64,000 nt of DNA, taken from assembly GCA_014526335.1 (NCBI GenBank), contig JACTAT010000049.1, positions 1,643,189 through 1,707,188 of the forward strand, in the 5' to 3' direction. How positions within the stretch are numbered: position 1 is the first letter of the stretch; each line of letters opens with the position of its first letter. The DNA comes from Chrysaora quinquecirrha (lineage: Eukaryota > Cnidaria > Scyphozoa > Semaeostomeae > Pelagiidae). Under the pieces are notes generated by a model, which did no database searches, had not been told where the DNA came from, and saw nothing but the letters and a program-made list of their open reading frames with translations. The position numbers and the translations under genes were made by a program. This document shows, one piece after another, positions 46,950 to 57,317 of this stretch.

Positions 46950-49690
46950 GATAGCAGTGTGTTCGTTAGTTTTGAAAATAATGTGATTTCGCTATAGATC
47001 TCTGCCTTTTTATGTCTGAATCAATGAATGAGGAGAGAAAAGCTTCCTTTTCCTTTTTTTTTGAGTTTGCATTTAGTTGTAAGAACATTGGTATTTCGTT
47101 AATTTTCTCCACGTGCGAAGTAGTTATGAGAGGAAATTGCAGAGTAAAAAGGCCATGCCACACCTAGTTGAAGAGAAAAATGAGATGGGAAATTAAGAAA
47201 TTTGAAGAATTTTTCTCAAATTTTCTATATACATGTGTACCCAGTATCCTTGAACTTGAAGTTCCTGGAATTGGTATTTGCGACAAGATTTCTAGAACAA
47301 GAATTTCGAATTTAATACCAACATTTTTGGTTTGTAGATAAAGGAAAATTTGTATGATATCTGGAGGCTTTCTGATTGAATAACTCCATACACACTATTC
47401 AATGCTTCGGCTTTCGATGAAAACATTTTCAACCCTAACTCTGGTGATATGAATATGACTGGGGGGCTCAGCCCAGTCGTTTTCGCAGAAACCCACGAAA
47501 AAAATTACAAAAATTGGACCCAAAAAAATTTCTCATCGCATTTTGAGAAATAAAACGGGCGCAAAAACTATCCGGGTTATTCAGACACAAATACTCAAGG
47601 CTCCTTCAATGTTGTACCAAAAAGTCCGATGGGGAAGAGTTTTGTTATGTACCTGTGTCATTATTTCCAAACCCTCTGTCCAAAGTGTATACACTACACA
47701 TATTTTTTAGAAACTAAATCATTTATCCAAATCTGAAAGTTTTTTTTAAAATGCTCAGATTTTAAGTAACAAAAGTTTCTTAAGAGTTTCTTGAATATCC
47801 ATATTTGCAATGAGTCATTTTCACGGAAATATGTTCTACTCGCATTTATAGATCGTATTTGAATGCATATGGGTTTCCAGTTTGTCTGCTTGTCACAAAA
47901 ATTCTTTTTTCGCACGAAGAACGGGAAATAAAACAAAATTCTTCGCCGTCTGAGGTGAAAAGTTTCCTACTTAAAATATTTCCAGTACTGGTTTCTTAAA
48001 TGTTTGGTCATTCATGAGTCTGGGTTTCTTATAAAGAGTTTCTATGAAAAACACATGTATTTAACATTGATAGACACCTAGAATGAATTCTCTAGAGAAA
48101 TCTTAACCAAAAAAAAAATGGAAAATCTGCTGCCAAAAAAATGAGAGAGTTTTTTCCAAACCCAAAAAGTAATGAAATCCATAATTTCTAATCCAAAAAA
48201 ATAAGCCTTGGCCCCCTGCCGAAATTTATTGCGTACACTCCCTGCGTTTTCAACTGCATTTTGCATGCACTAAAAGCCAGCAAATCATATCTCATTTTAA
48301 AAAGGAGTCTTTTCTGTTTCTTAGCATTTCAGCAATACCCTGTAGTAATAGGAGAATGGTCAATTTATGTTTTGAGCAATGCAAACATGCCTTTTTTTTC
48401 TACACAATTCTCTATGCCTCGCTTTATGCTTAAAAGCTTCAAGACACAAAAATTATGATGATTTCAACTGGTATATCATACACTTACAGACATTCAGCCT
48501 GAAGTTTCTTAGAATTTTTATGTGTAGGTCTTTACTATAATTCTAATAGACTGTCATGTTGTAGGTTATTGGTTATTTGTCAAGCACCTCCATATGCAGC
48601 AGGCGATTTCAGTACCTAACTGTTGAACGAATATTGGTATCAAAAATAATAATGGTATTGATTAATCTGGACATCCAGTGAAGGTCGTTTAGGGGGGTTT
48701 CATGCTCCCCTGGAATACTCATTCACTCCATTAAATGATGATAATTGATAATAATAACCGTAGTAGAAAAGAATACTACTGTTATGTGTGAGTTACATGG
48801 GCGTGGAGGGGTGCACCACCCTTTGGTAAATGATAAAGCCAAGGCTACTTGCTTTGGCTATTAGTGAAATGTGTTTGTCAGATTTTTTATTTTAAAACTG
48901 GCACAGAGTGATTGCAAGATCAACTGAAATTAACATTTTGTTCCTAACAGACCTTCAAAGTAAAAACCCGCGTACAAAAAAGCCTAAAATTTAAGAACCT
49001 GCTAGACTAAAATTTTTAAGTTAGACCCCATTTGCTAAACTATTTATCTTAAAATTCAAATAGCTTCTTATTTTACAAAACATGGTTATAATTTTACAAA
49101 AAACAAAGGCAAAGATGAACATACAGAAAATAAAATTAAGGCAAAAACCCTGCTTTGCTGATGATGCCGGGCGGCCCCATTAGGTTGTTCGGTATATGGT
49201 ATAACGTAAAGTCCAAATTGTCAGCCCAAGTGTTTATAAGCCAAACCAGATACAGGCCCATCTTATTTTTACTTAATAGCCAAACTTACCCGTCTATTAG
49301 GTCGCCTTATTGTAAGCCAATTGGCTATATTTGGATTTTATTCACCTCACTGCGCATCGCTATAGTCCAGAAAGCATCAAATTCTTTTTATTTTTCACGT
49401 TATCTCGTACTTTTTTACTTTTATCGACAAAAATGTTGTCAACTTTGAAAAAAAACCCATTCCGGCCATTTGTATTTACCGGCATTGGAACTGTGGCATC
49501 GGCATTGGCATTGGCATTGGCAATTGAATTGGCGCCATTTTTATATCTAAGTAAGAATGCAAACACAACTTACCAGGGGGGTTGCATAAAAGATTTTACC
49601 TCCAAATCCTTCTCAATTGTGTTGTTTTTTTACTTCCGTTTTTAGTTTTTTGGCTTTTCGAATGTGCTCAGGTTACACGTTTTTTTTATA
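46950..49690. other. No gene recognised; (GGCATT)n minisatellite elsewhere in flank
   Basis: About 2.7 kb of AT-rich DNA upstream of the LRR gene. Short ORFs lack domains. A (GGCATT)n tract at about 49494-49530 (Ala-Leu repeats if read) is a microsatellite. No element ends could be assigned. Confidence 0.45.
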
Positions 49691-49698
49691 AGAAAACT

Positions 49699-49897
49699 AC
49701 AATCCTGGACAATAGTTAGGAGACGGATCGAGGATTTTCTTTACATTATTCAAAGATCACACCCCCTCCCCCCCTAATCAATGTTGTTTTCACTAAAAAG
49801 TAGTTAGTTTTGTTCGAGGTGCTCTACTGTTACTATTCCACAACATTGACTAAGGGGGGAGGGGGGCCTTTCAAATTTTTATCTCTCTAAATGTGAA
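49699..49897 (+). mobile_element. Truncated MITE, copy of the one at 62.5 kb
   Basis: From ACAATCCTGGACAATAG to CTCTCTAAATGTGAA, this sequence matches 62549-62748 almost base for base, including the inverted CCCTCCCCCC...ACAACATTGACTAAGGGGGGAGG hairpin. The right 60 bp, including the 3' TIR, is missing. Confidence 0.85.
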
Positions 49898-49980
49898 TGC
49901 TGGTGGCATTAAGTAGTCCGTCTTTTAGCCAAAGGGTCATTCGTTACATTTGCATGTTCGTGAACGAATGGCGACAATTT

Positions 49981-50099
49981 GCTCACAGCTCACTTCGTGA
50001 AGTCAGAGTATTTTTCTCGTATTTTTCTGTGTCTGGTGCTTCGAAGATCTCAAGGTTTTCATTTTTGGATAATCAAGCAAGTCTTGTTCTTCATCTGAG
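49981..50099 (+). other. Candidate first (noncoding) exon of the DUF6729-like gene
   Basis: A consensus donor CTGAG|GTAAGT sits at 50100. The preceding 119 bases contain no ATG. An upstream MITE ends at 49897. Together this fits a 5' UTR exon whose transcription start lies somewhere in 49.9-50.0 kb. No TATA box is evident. Inference only. Confidence 0.35.
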
Positions 50100-50569
50100 G
50101 TAAGTTTTATTTATATATTTTAGCCATAGGAGCAGATAAAATTTGTTGTTGGATAGAGCCTAACGCTAACTACATTCTTAGAACTTAGGCCGCTAGTAAG
50201 ACACCCTTTGTCAGGGAAATATCACACATATAGGCATGTAAATAACCGAAATATAGGCATGTAAATAACACCTTAGGCCACAACAGATCTGGCCAAGAAA
50301 TAAGTTAAAAAACCTTCAGATATCGAAGGCTTTCTGAAAGAAGGGCAATGGCCTAATTTAGATTTCTTTGAGAAGGTTGGCGATCAGCAATATTGAGTTA
50401 ATGGGTTTAGGAAATTGTGAAATTACAGAGATCACGAAATATGGATAATTAAATAAAGTATAGCACTTGTGTATTTGATGTAATGAATCCTAATTAGCCT
50501 AGAGTTTTATTACATTTTATTTTGTTGTGAAATGTCTCCCAGTATTTTTAATTCAAACTAAGAAAACTC

Positions 50570-50900
50570 CATCTGTTAATACTCCCTTTTATTTATATTT
50601 CCCCTCCTGTTTTTCTCTTCAGCATAGGTTCTCAGTTTCTGAGTTTTTGTTTTTACCCCCTGCACACCTTTTTACCCCCAATATATATACCCCCCTTTTT
50701 TGTTTTAACCCCCTGTCCATTGTTTTGCCCCTGATTTATATTTTCCCCCTATTCTTTACTGCATGGGTTTTTATTTTTGCTGTGTTTCTTTTTACCCCCT
50801 GCCCATCATTTTGCCCCTCATTTATTTTTTCCCCCTATTGGTCTCTTCGGCATGGGTTTTTATTTTCTTGGTTTTTCTGTTTTTACACGTCCCCTGCCCT
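50570..50900 (+). repeat. Pyrimidine-rich tandem repeat, about 91-bp unit
   Basis: Two clear units (about 50703-50793 and 50793-50885) share TTTTAACCCCCTG-type starts, CATTTTGCCCCT(G/C)ATTTAT, TTTCCCCCTATT and GCATGGGTTTTTATTTT. A degenerate earlier unit begins near 50605. The strand is overwhelmingly C/T. CTCTTCAG|CAT-type strings resemble splice acceptors, making this a possible intronic pyrimidine array. Confidence 0.7.
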
Positions 50901-51900
50901 GCTATATTTAGCATATTAGAAATAGTATATATATTTATATGTAAATGAAAATATATATGTGTAAATAAAATAATTCTGCATTGTAATAATGAAATATTAA
51001 TAAAGAGCAAGGTAGGGAAAAACAGAGATAAAATGCATTTCATCAAATTGTCAACTACTTTAAATTTCGAAAAAAATTTATTGATAAACTTAGTCAGAGG
51101 TTATGGTTTAGAAAAGGTATCTATACACAAAATCAGAGGGTTATTTATGTTCCTGGCAAGCAATGATGCATGTGGGTTCTTAATTTTTTAAGGAAACCAT
51201 GTCCTAATTAACCAAATGTAGAATAGAAATGTAAAGTTCTTCAATAAATAAGCAGTAATTTTCTGGTTGTAAACTAGTAAGGAGAAGCATGCCAGGCGAC
51301 ACTTAGCACATTCAGTAGTACTGTATATCAACTGTTCTGCCATATAAACAGTCTTATTATGATTTCATTAATGTATGTAGTTTTAATCAATAAACTTTGT
51401 CAGCAACATCTTTCCAGCATGATTAACCAACACTTGTGCATTATGATTTTGTGATGAATAGTTTTATATCTGTTCTCTGTTTGATACAAATGACAGGAAA
51501 GCAGGAATAAGCTGTAAATTTAGGCCATGAGAAATATCCATTTAGGCCATGTATGTTTGTTGGCCTAAATCAACCAAGAACATTTCCTAAATAGTATCAA
51601 TGTAGCCATAGCTGCCTCATATGTTTACCATTGTATATTGTATCTTTCCCTTAACTTCTGGTAAAGTTTGTAAGCTATTGAACAATATTTACAACTGACT
51701 TTGCTTAGCTCCTCCATCATTTCCTTTGCTTGTGTACAAATCTTATAGCTACTTCATGTAATGGCACTGAATTGATTCACTTCAATCTCACGTTTGCAGT
51801 GTCCCCCAGTGTCTGGGTATGTACTAAATAATCCCCATACCCAAAAATCCTTCTGGAATCTATGGAGTTTTCTCAAAAATACGGTTTTCTTTATTTTTCA
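50901..51900. other. No gene recognised
   Basis: AT-rich presumed intron sequence between the pyrimidine repeat and the exon-like array. No ORF or element was assigned. Confidence 0.45.
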
Positions 51901-51901
51901 G

Positions 51902-53150
51902 TTTTGATAATCCATAGATTTTTATCTTGGATTGTCATTCTCCTGCATCGTAGCACTTCTTTGGTTCCCTTAACTTGGGAGGTAGGTAGAAAGTACTTTA
52001 TATACCTTTATCTAATGTGTCTATATGCTTACTCTCTAAAAAGTGTTTTGTTTAAAAAATTGTATGTATTGCTTTTTCCTAATTGGTGTCTTTTTCGTTA
52101 TTTAGGTCGCTATCTGTGTTATCCGTGATATTTATTGGTATTCACTCGTTTGTTATAGACGGAAGGTAGGTGGAAAATCTAGATAATTGTGCAGTATATT
52201 CTTACTCCCTCGAAAGAGTTATCTTTTATAAAAGTGTTTGTAAAGCTTTATCCTTAAAATTGTCTTTTTCATCATTTAGGTTCGCATTCCGTGTTATTCA
52301 CCGTTTAATCATAGTCACCTTTTTGGTTCATTTTCGCGGGAAGGTATGTTGAAAATACTTCAGAACTACTCTATTCTCTCAAATACACCCACAGCCTCTC
52401 GAAAGAGTTATCTTCGGAGACTATTTGATTTTTGAAGGGTTTAAACTTATAAATTTATTTTTTTACTATTTAGGTTCGCATTTCCCAGTTGTAAATAGTT
52501 TCCTTACTTTTCTTTGTTCCATTGGATTTCTTGGTTCATTATCACCGCAAGGTATGTATAGCATAGTGCAGGTACATCTTATTCTCTTCGTTTCTTTTTC
52601 CTGTGAGACAGAAGGATTTTTTGTTTCTGTTTGTAAAATCTTCCATAAAAATGCGAGTCCCTAAAGCTTTAGCCTTACAAGTGTCTTTTCGCTTTTTAAG
52701 TTCGAATTCCGTGTTTATTAACAATAATATTAGTCTGTTAAACTCAAGTTTCCATTATCACCGGAAGGTATGTATGGTATACAAAGTATTCCTCTTACTC
52801 TCTCCATTATTCCTGCTGTTTGAAAGGAGTTTTCTTTCGTAAAAATGCTTGCCTAAAAAGCCTTAAGAGTGTCTTTATTATTTTATAGGTTTGCATTAGG
52901 TGTACATAGCAGTCAATCGTTGTTCGTTTCAATAAGTTTCCTTATCGCCGGAAGGTATGTATAGCACAGTAAATGTTCCACTTATTCCCTCCATTATTTC
53001 TGCATTATGAAAGGAGGTTTCTTTCCAAAAGTGCGATTTTGCAAAAATATATCCTTAATACTGTTTTTCTTGTTTTATAGGTTCACATTCCCGGCTTGTA
53101 TATAGTTGTCTTCCGCCTTGGTTTTGTTAGAGTTTCACGTGTCTTATAAG
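51902..53150 (+). repeat. Tandem array of seven ATG-free, exon-like units
   Basis: Units lie between an AG acceptor and a GT donor at 51902-51981, 52106-52165, 52280-52343, 52474-52551, 52701-52767, 52889-52954 and 53081-53150. Lengths are 60-80 nt, and donor-to-donor spacings are about 184, 178, 208, 216, 187 and 196 bp. Donors are GTAGGT (first two) or GTATGT (last five). Most acceptors follow a T-rich tract ending TTTAG or TATAG; unit 5 ends TTTTTAAG. Units share GTTCGCATTCCGTGTT-like starts and TTATC(A/G)CCGGAAG-like ends, and the intervening sequences are also related, so whole exon-plus-intron blocks were duplicated. None of the seven units contains ATG, although the introns do. Likely alternative or serial 5' UTR exons of the gene at 53653. 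Confidence 0.7.
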
Positions 53151-53640
53151 GTATGTGTTTTATAATAGTTGTTCCATTAATGCACTCTTGTTTTCTCACA
53201 ACGCTCTGCTGCGTTTAGTTTGGAAAGAGCACGTTTGTTTCTTGCATTGAATTGTTGTTTAGTTTATCAGCCTTCATTTTAGATGTCTTACCCTTCCTTT
53301 TTTGAGATTAAGAGTTAAATAAATTTAGCATCATATAATATAGGTCAATAATGTTTGCATCGATGTCTTAACAATGAATGCAGTTTTCAAAAGCACGGTC
53401 ATCACATTTGGAATGTAATTTTGACGTATGGCATTGACGCTGAATGATACGAAAACCTTTAATCAATAAGTTTATATTGTTTATATGAGTCCCGCTTTCA
53501 ACATATATACAGCATATAATTGTGGGTGGGGGCTGCCTTGGTCAAACTTGTACAAATATTATTTTGTGCACGGAAATAATGGATAGGTTTAAACTATTGT
53601 TCTCCCTTATTCCCTTATTTCTCACCTTGTACTCCCCCTT

Positions 53641-53652
53641 CACAGATATATA
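53641..53652 (+). promoter_or_regulatory. Splice acceptor before the start codon of the DUF6729-like gene
   Basis: A pyrimidine-rich tract (CTCCCCCTTCACAG) ends at 53645, eight bases before the ATG at 53653. This would join upstream noncoding exons to the coding exon with a very short ATATATA leader in front of ATGG. Confidence 0.6.
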
Positions 53653-55212
53653 ATGGCATCACCAAGGCAAGTTACATTCCGTATCACCAAAGACGGAGAG
53701 TTGGTAAGGAAAGCCTCACCAGAAGCCATCGCCTGCAAGAAGGCATATCAAAAAGTTGGTAGAAGAGAGAGTCTTCGTGTTCTGTCGCCGGTGAAGGTTC
53801 ATGAGATGGCGAAGAGAAAGTTGCTTGCTGAATTTCCTGACGCTGATACCAGTGACATGAAAGCTGTTCTTGGCAGATTCGAGCTGCAACGCTACCAGTA
53901 TCGTGGGAAGACATTCAAATGGTTGCTGGAGAATGATGCTGCATATGCTTCATACCTGATACGTGGTGCTGCTGAGCCGTTATCAGACGACAGCGAAGAA
54001 GCCCATTGGAGGAAGAACGTGCAGTATCTCTCTAAGTATGCGAAGATGTTCCCACCGTTTGTTAAAATGCACAATGAGCTGGTAGAACAGAAAGCTGCTG
54101 AAGTCAAGACAATGTCAAGTGGGGATCCTGGCGAAGCAAAGGTTGGTTTTGGGAAATTCCATGACATGACGCATTATCAGCTTGCCTCTTCTAGTGAGCC
54201 TAAGCACATTCGGTACATTGACGAATTCTTGCTTCCGAAGAAGAACATTCAGACAGGATCGGCAATGGATCGCCTTCGGGAGTATATCATTGGGTACCGT
54301 GCGAAAGGTCAAACCGGGAGGGCAAAGCCTGTGAGTGCTGATTCGATGGAGCCAACCCCAGAACGAAAGCCTTTTGTACAGCTGGTTTCTCTACCGATGG
54401 TATCATCGTCTGCAACATCATCTGCTGAAACGACGCCTCTTGTGTCAACACCTGTGACATCTGTTGCACCTGTTTCTGGAGCTGCCAAATTTCTTGCGCC
54501 CATAGACACGAGGAGGAAGAAGTGGAATTGCAGCACTGCTCAAGCAGATTGGATGGAGTCTGAAATGAAGGAATTGGGGCTCTTTCCTGGCACCATCAAC
54601 TACAACCAGCCAAGCTGCTGGGAAGGGAAGTCTTTGCTGAGGATACCTCCAACACCTGAGTTGAAGAAACGCCATCCGTCTGCTTTACCACAACCTGACC
54701 CATTCTACCTTCACCCTATGTTTGTTTGGGCGCCTGAATCTGTTTGTAAGCCGCTGTGTCCCTCACTCCCTTGCATCAATAAGGACTGCCATGGTCATGC
54801 TAAACGAAGAGGTCTTGGCAAGCCTCGTGTTGTTGTTGCAGAAGCCGGGCAGTACTACACTTTTTCAACGGAGCTGATGTGTGACACATGTAAGAATCGA
54901 CCATGGTCAGCTGATTCACCGAAATATATGCCTCTCCTGCCGGACTGCATTCGAAACATGTTTCCTGCCTACATGACATACAGGAAGGCAGTTGATATTG
55001 GTCTTGTCGACAGAATTCGTCGCAGTGGAAGAAGTCCTGCAGATGTAGCTAATGAGGTGAATGAGTTGGCCAGACAGAAATTTGATCGTCGCCACTTGCA
55101 GTACATGCTACTCCTCCAGAGTGTTAGAGAGCAAGCTCGCCGTGGCAATCTTGACACTTACCTGGGCTTAGACGTCGACGCTCCCAGCATCGAATTTGGA
55201 GATTTTTTCTGA
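53653..55212 (+). CDS. DUF6729-like protein, N-terminal part (519 codons)
   Basis: Long GC-richer ORF from ATG at 53653. Residues 1-65 are basic. Residues 73-140 ('RGKTFKWLLENDAAYASYLI') and 163-215 ('VGFGKFHDMTHYQL') form two modules resembling the C-terminal domain of exodeoxyribonuclease X ('GKYKGKT...LL..DP.Y'). Residues 225-285 are a Ser/Thr/Pro linker. Residues 290-500 match the DUF6729 pattern: 'FYLHPMFVWAPESV', cysteines 369, 374, 379, 410 and 413 with His380/382 as a probable zinc site, then 'MFPAYMTYRKAVD'. The frame ends at TGA 55210-55212 in the sequence TTC-TGA-C, where the family would continue into an RNase H-like domain found in the next frame. Function of DUF6729 is unknown; a nucleic-acid-processing role is inferred from neighbours. 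Confidence 0.8.
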   Translation: MASPRQVTFRITKDGELVRKASPEAIACKKAYQKVGRRESLRVLSPVKVHEMAKRKLLAEFPDADTSDMKAVLGRFELQRYQYRGKTFKWLLENDAAYASYLIRGAAEPLSDDSEEAHWRKNVQYLSKYAKMFPPFVKMHNELVEQKAAEVKTMSSGDPGEAKVGFGKFHDMTHYQLASSSEPKHIRYIDEFLLPKKNIQTGSAMDRLREYIIGYRAKGQTGRAKPVSADSMEPTPERKPFVQLVSLPMVSSSATSSAETTPLVSTPVTSVAPVSGAAKFLAPIDTRRKKWNCSTAQADWMESEMKELGLFPGTINYNQPSCWEGKSLLRIPPTPELKKRHPSALPQPDPFYLHPMFVWAPESVCKPLCPSLPCINKDCHGHAKRRGLGKPRVVVAEAGQYYTFSTELMCDTCKNRPWSADSPKYMPLLPDCIRNMFPAYMTYRKAVDIGLVDRIRRSGRSPADVANEVNELARQKFDRRHLQYMLLLQSVREQARRGNLDTYLGLDVDAPSIEFGDFF

Positions 55213-57034
55213 CACCAATGGGTATTGTGGGGTCACAGTTTCACCAGAGTTCATCACGAACTGCCTTGTGAGTGATTATGAAGAGCAGGAACCCACCCTG
55301 TACAGCCTGCTGAAGGGTTCCTTTGGTTCATACATTCGCTCTGACCACACAAGATCCTTGGCTAAGAAAGTCGAATTTCACAGCGGTGCAATGTGGAGCT
55401 ACACTGTCATGAACGAGTTCTGGGAAGTTGTCAGTTGGGTCATGGTTGATGCAGAATCCGAAAAAGCATTGGAGTCTTGCTACACTGGCCTTGGGAGGAG
55501 ATATACGCTCGCTCAAGTGGAGAAGCCGAAATTCAGATGGGTCGACAAATGGTGCTGTGTTTCGCCGCCACTTTCTTCACCATCGCCGACTACAGGAGAT
55601 CTTCTTTGGGATGATCTGGAGAGAGCAGAAGACAGCATTCCGGATCAACAGCAGTTTGCTCGTCAGAGTGCGTGTCGGCAGCATTTGAGCGGTGAGATTA
55701 CGGAACTTCTGGATGCCTTTCATTGCATTCGTCGACTTGGCCGCTGTTGTTCATCTGAAGCTCATTCAGCATACCCAAGGTTTATGGCGCTGCTATCAAA
55801 TGCATTCTTTTTAGTTGATGGTAGTGATCTGCAAGCACTTCGTTCAGCTCGACGCAGTTTGGGTTGGAATGCAGAACCAACAAAGGAAGAGATGCGACGT
55901 CATTGCAGAATGCAGATTCCCTCGCCATACTTACTGGAGAAACGTGTCACAGCGGTCATGTTAGCGTTTCGCGATGTTAAGGACAACCGTAATTTACCTC
56001 TTTTCACCAATCAAATGCTGCCTGAGTGGACATTACAGCGCGTCCACATTCGAAGGGGCTGTTTATCGGATCCATTGGAGGCTGGTGGTGTTGTGTATCG
56101 CTTCACTGGTTATTCCCATCTTGGTCATGGCAAGACTGATGAAACTAAGCTTCCCTGTTGGCAGAGTTTGCGTGGTTCGTCTCAGCTGGAGGGTCTGCAT
56201 CCACATCAAGCAGACTGGGTCACCGGCTCTCAAGTCAGCTCAAGCCTCTTTCAAGCTCAGTCCATGTTTGGTGCAGCCAGGTGGAATATGAAGCGCTCTG
56301 CACAACATCACAAGCTGAAGATGCCTCTGATTTTCAACCCCCTTTTAATTGCCAAGGTGAATTTGTTGTCACAACTGGAGTATGGCTCACCCAAGTACCC
56401 CGACTTTGTACTGTATGATGCTGAAACTGGGGAGAAGTTTGGCACGGAATACTTGTCAAATCTACCAGAAGAATTGGATGTACTCCTCGAAGGTGAAGAT
56501 ACAACGGATCTCTCTGAGTTCCTTGCTTCTGGTCTTCAAGAGGAGGTAGTCCATCTGATGGAGACGCGATCTGTTGCACGTGCTAGACGTGACACCCATG
56601 TAGAAGCAGACAGCGCATCGTTGGATGTACTTGGGGACACTGGTGTTGGAGTTGAAGAAATGGAAGAGCTTTCTGGACAGGAGTCAGATGATGGTGGGCC
56701 TTCTGAAGTACAAGTCAGCAGCGCTACAAGAGCAACGTCAGCCGGGGATAAGCGGAAAGGTGACCAGGACACGGTTGAGCGTGTCAAGTCGAAGCAAAGG
56801 CCTGCAGCTACACGTAGGATGACATTTGCTGGCATCGCCACTCCATGGGCACCGAACCGCTGGACCTCGGAGATGAAAGACATCATCAACAGGCTTCTGG
56901 TGTCAACCAAGCCGCCAAATAAATATCAGAAGGTTGCTGACGAATACAACACTATGACCTATTCTCGTTCTGATGATCCTGTTTCACCTCTGAAGTTTAC
57001 TTCAACTCACTTCATTCAAATGTACGATAGACAG
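55196..57034 (+). CDS. RNase H-like domain, continuation of DUF6729-like protein (+1 frame)
   Basis: The frame opens at TTG 55196 and has no ATG near its start; homology begins right after the upstream stop, so it is a continuation, not a separate gene. Counting from 55196, acidic residues in conserved-looking contexts are D50 ('YIRSDHTRSLAKK'), D117 ('FRWVDKWCC'), D173 ('LLDAFHCIRRLG') and E332 ('GSSQLEGLHPH'), fitting an RNase H-like nuclease/transposase fold. 'SPRFMALLSNAFF'-type and 'LFQAQSMFGAARWN' segments match the same family. Residues 380-560 are acidic and low-complexity. A Myb/SANT-like segment begins 'WAPNRWTSEMKDIINRLL'. The exon ends CAG|GTGAGC at 57034, phase 0. Confidence 0.75.
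55201..55215 (+). other. Candidate +1 frameshift site (TTT-TTC-TGA-C)
   Basis: The upstream frame reads GAT TTT TTC TGA; skipping the first T of TGA gives GAC ACC in the downstream frame, the frame that carries the RNase H-like domain. A codon followed by UGA and C is the arrangement of the known +1 sites in bacterial prfB and is close to antizyme (UCC-UGA-U). A one-base insertion in the T6 run, genomic or sequencing, explains it equally well. Confidence 0.45.
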
Positions 57035-57317
57035 GTGAGCTATTTCTCTATGCCTTGTTATTTTGCTTATGTTGTTTTTGATTTTCACCGCAATTTGTGA
57101 CGTTGAGACACTTTTCTACCCGCAGCGTTTTTGTCTTTAATGTACCTTGCAGTTATTCATTTGTCATGCTTTAAACTGATGCTCTATGTTGCAGGCAAGC
57201 AACTCTATTCTTTGCCTTAAAGGAGCAGGTAAACACAGACGCCTTGCTATTAAAAACAGGAAAATTTTTTACATTTCCAAGTCATTTCTTGTTTATTTAT
57301 TCTTGGTTATCTTTCAG
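57035..57317 (+). other. Intron in DUF6729-like gene
   Basis: Donor GTGAGC follows CAG at 57034; acceptor TTATCTTTCAG ends at 57317. Removing 283 nt joins two frames in phase 0 (Gln-Val). An internal exon-like 34-nt block at 57195-57228 (TTGCAG...GTAAAC) would put a stop in frame and is probably not used. Confidence 0.65.

Noticed and set aside
49155..49645. 97- and 104-codon plus frames near the GGCATT repeat
   Set aside because: They overlap in different frames, are driven by a microsatellite and show no domain.
53684..55157. Several minus-strand ORFs inside the DUF6729-like coding region
   Set aside because: They are antisense shadows of a long GC-richer coding region and have no independent support.
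55196..55200. Apparent start codon of the second long frame
   Set aside because: The codon is TTG, not ATG; the frame continues the upstream protein across a frame change.
57186..57228. ATG at 57186 and a 34-nt exon-like block at 57195-57228
   Set aside because: The block would bring a stop (TAG) into frame after joining to 57318; direct splicing 57034 to 57318 keeps phase.
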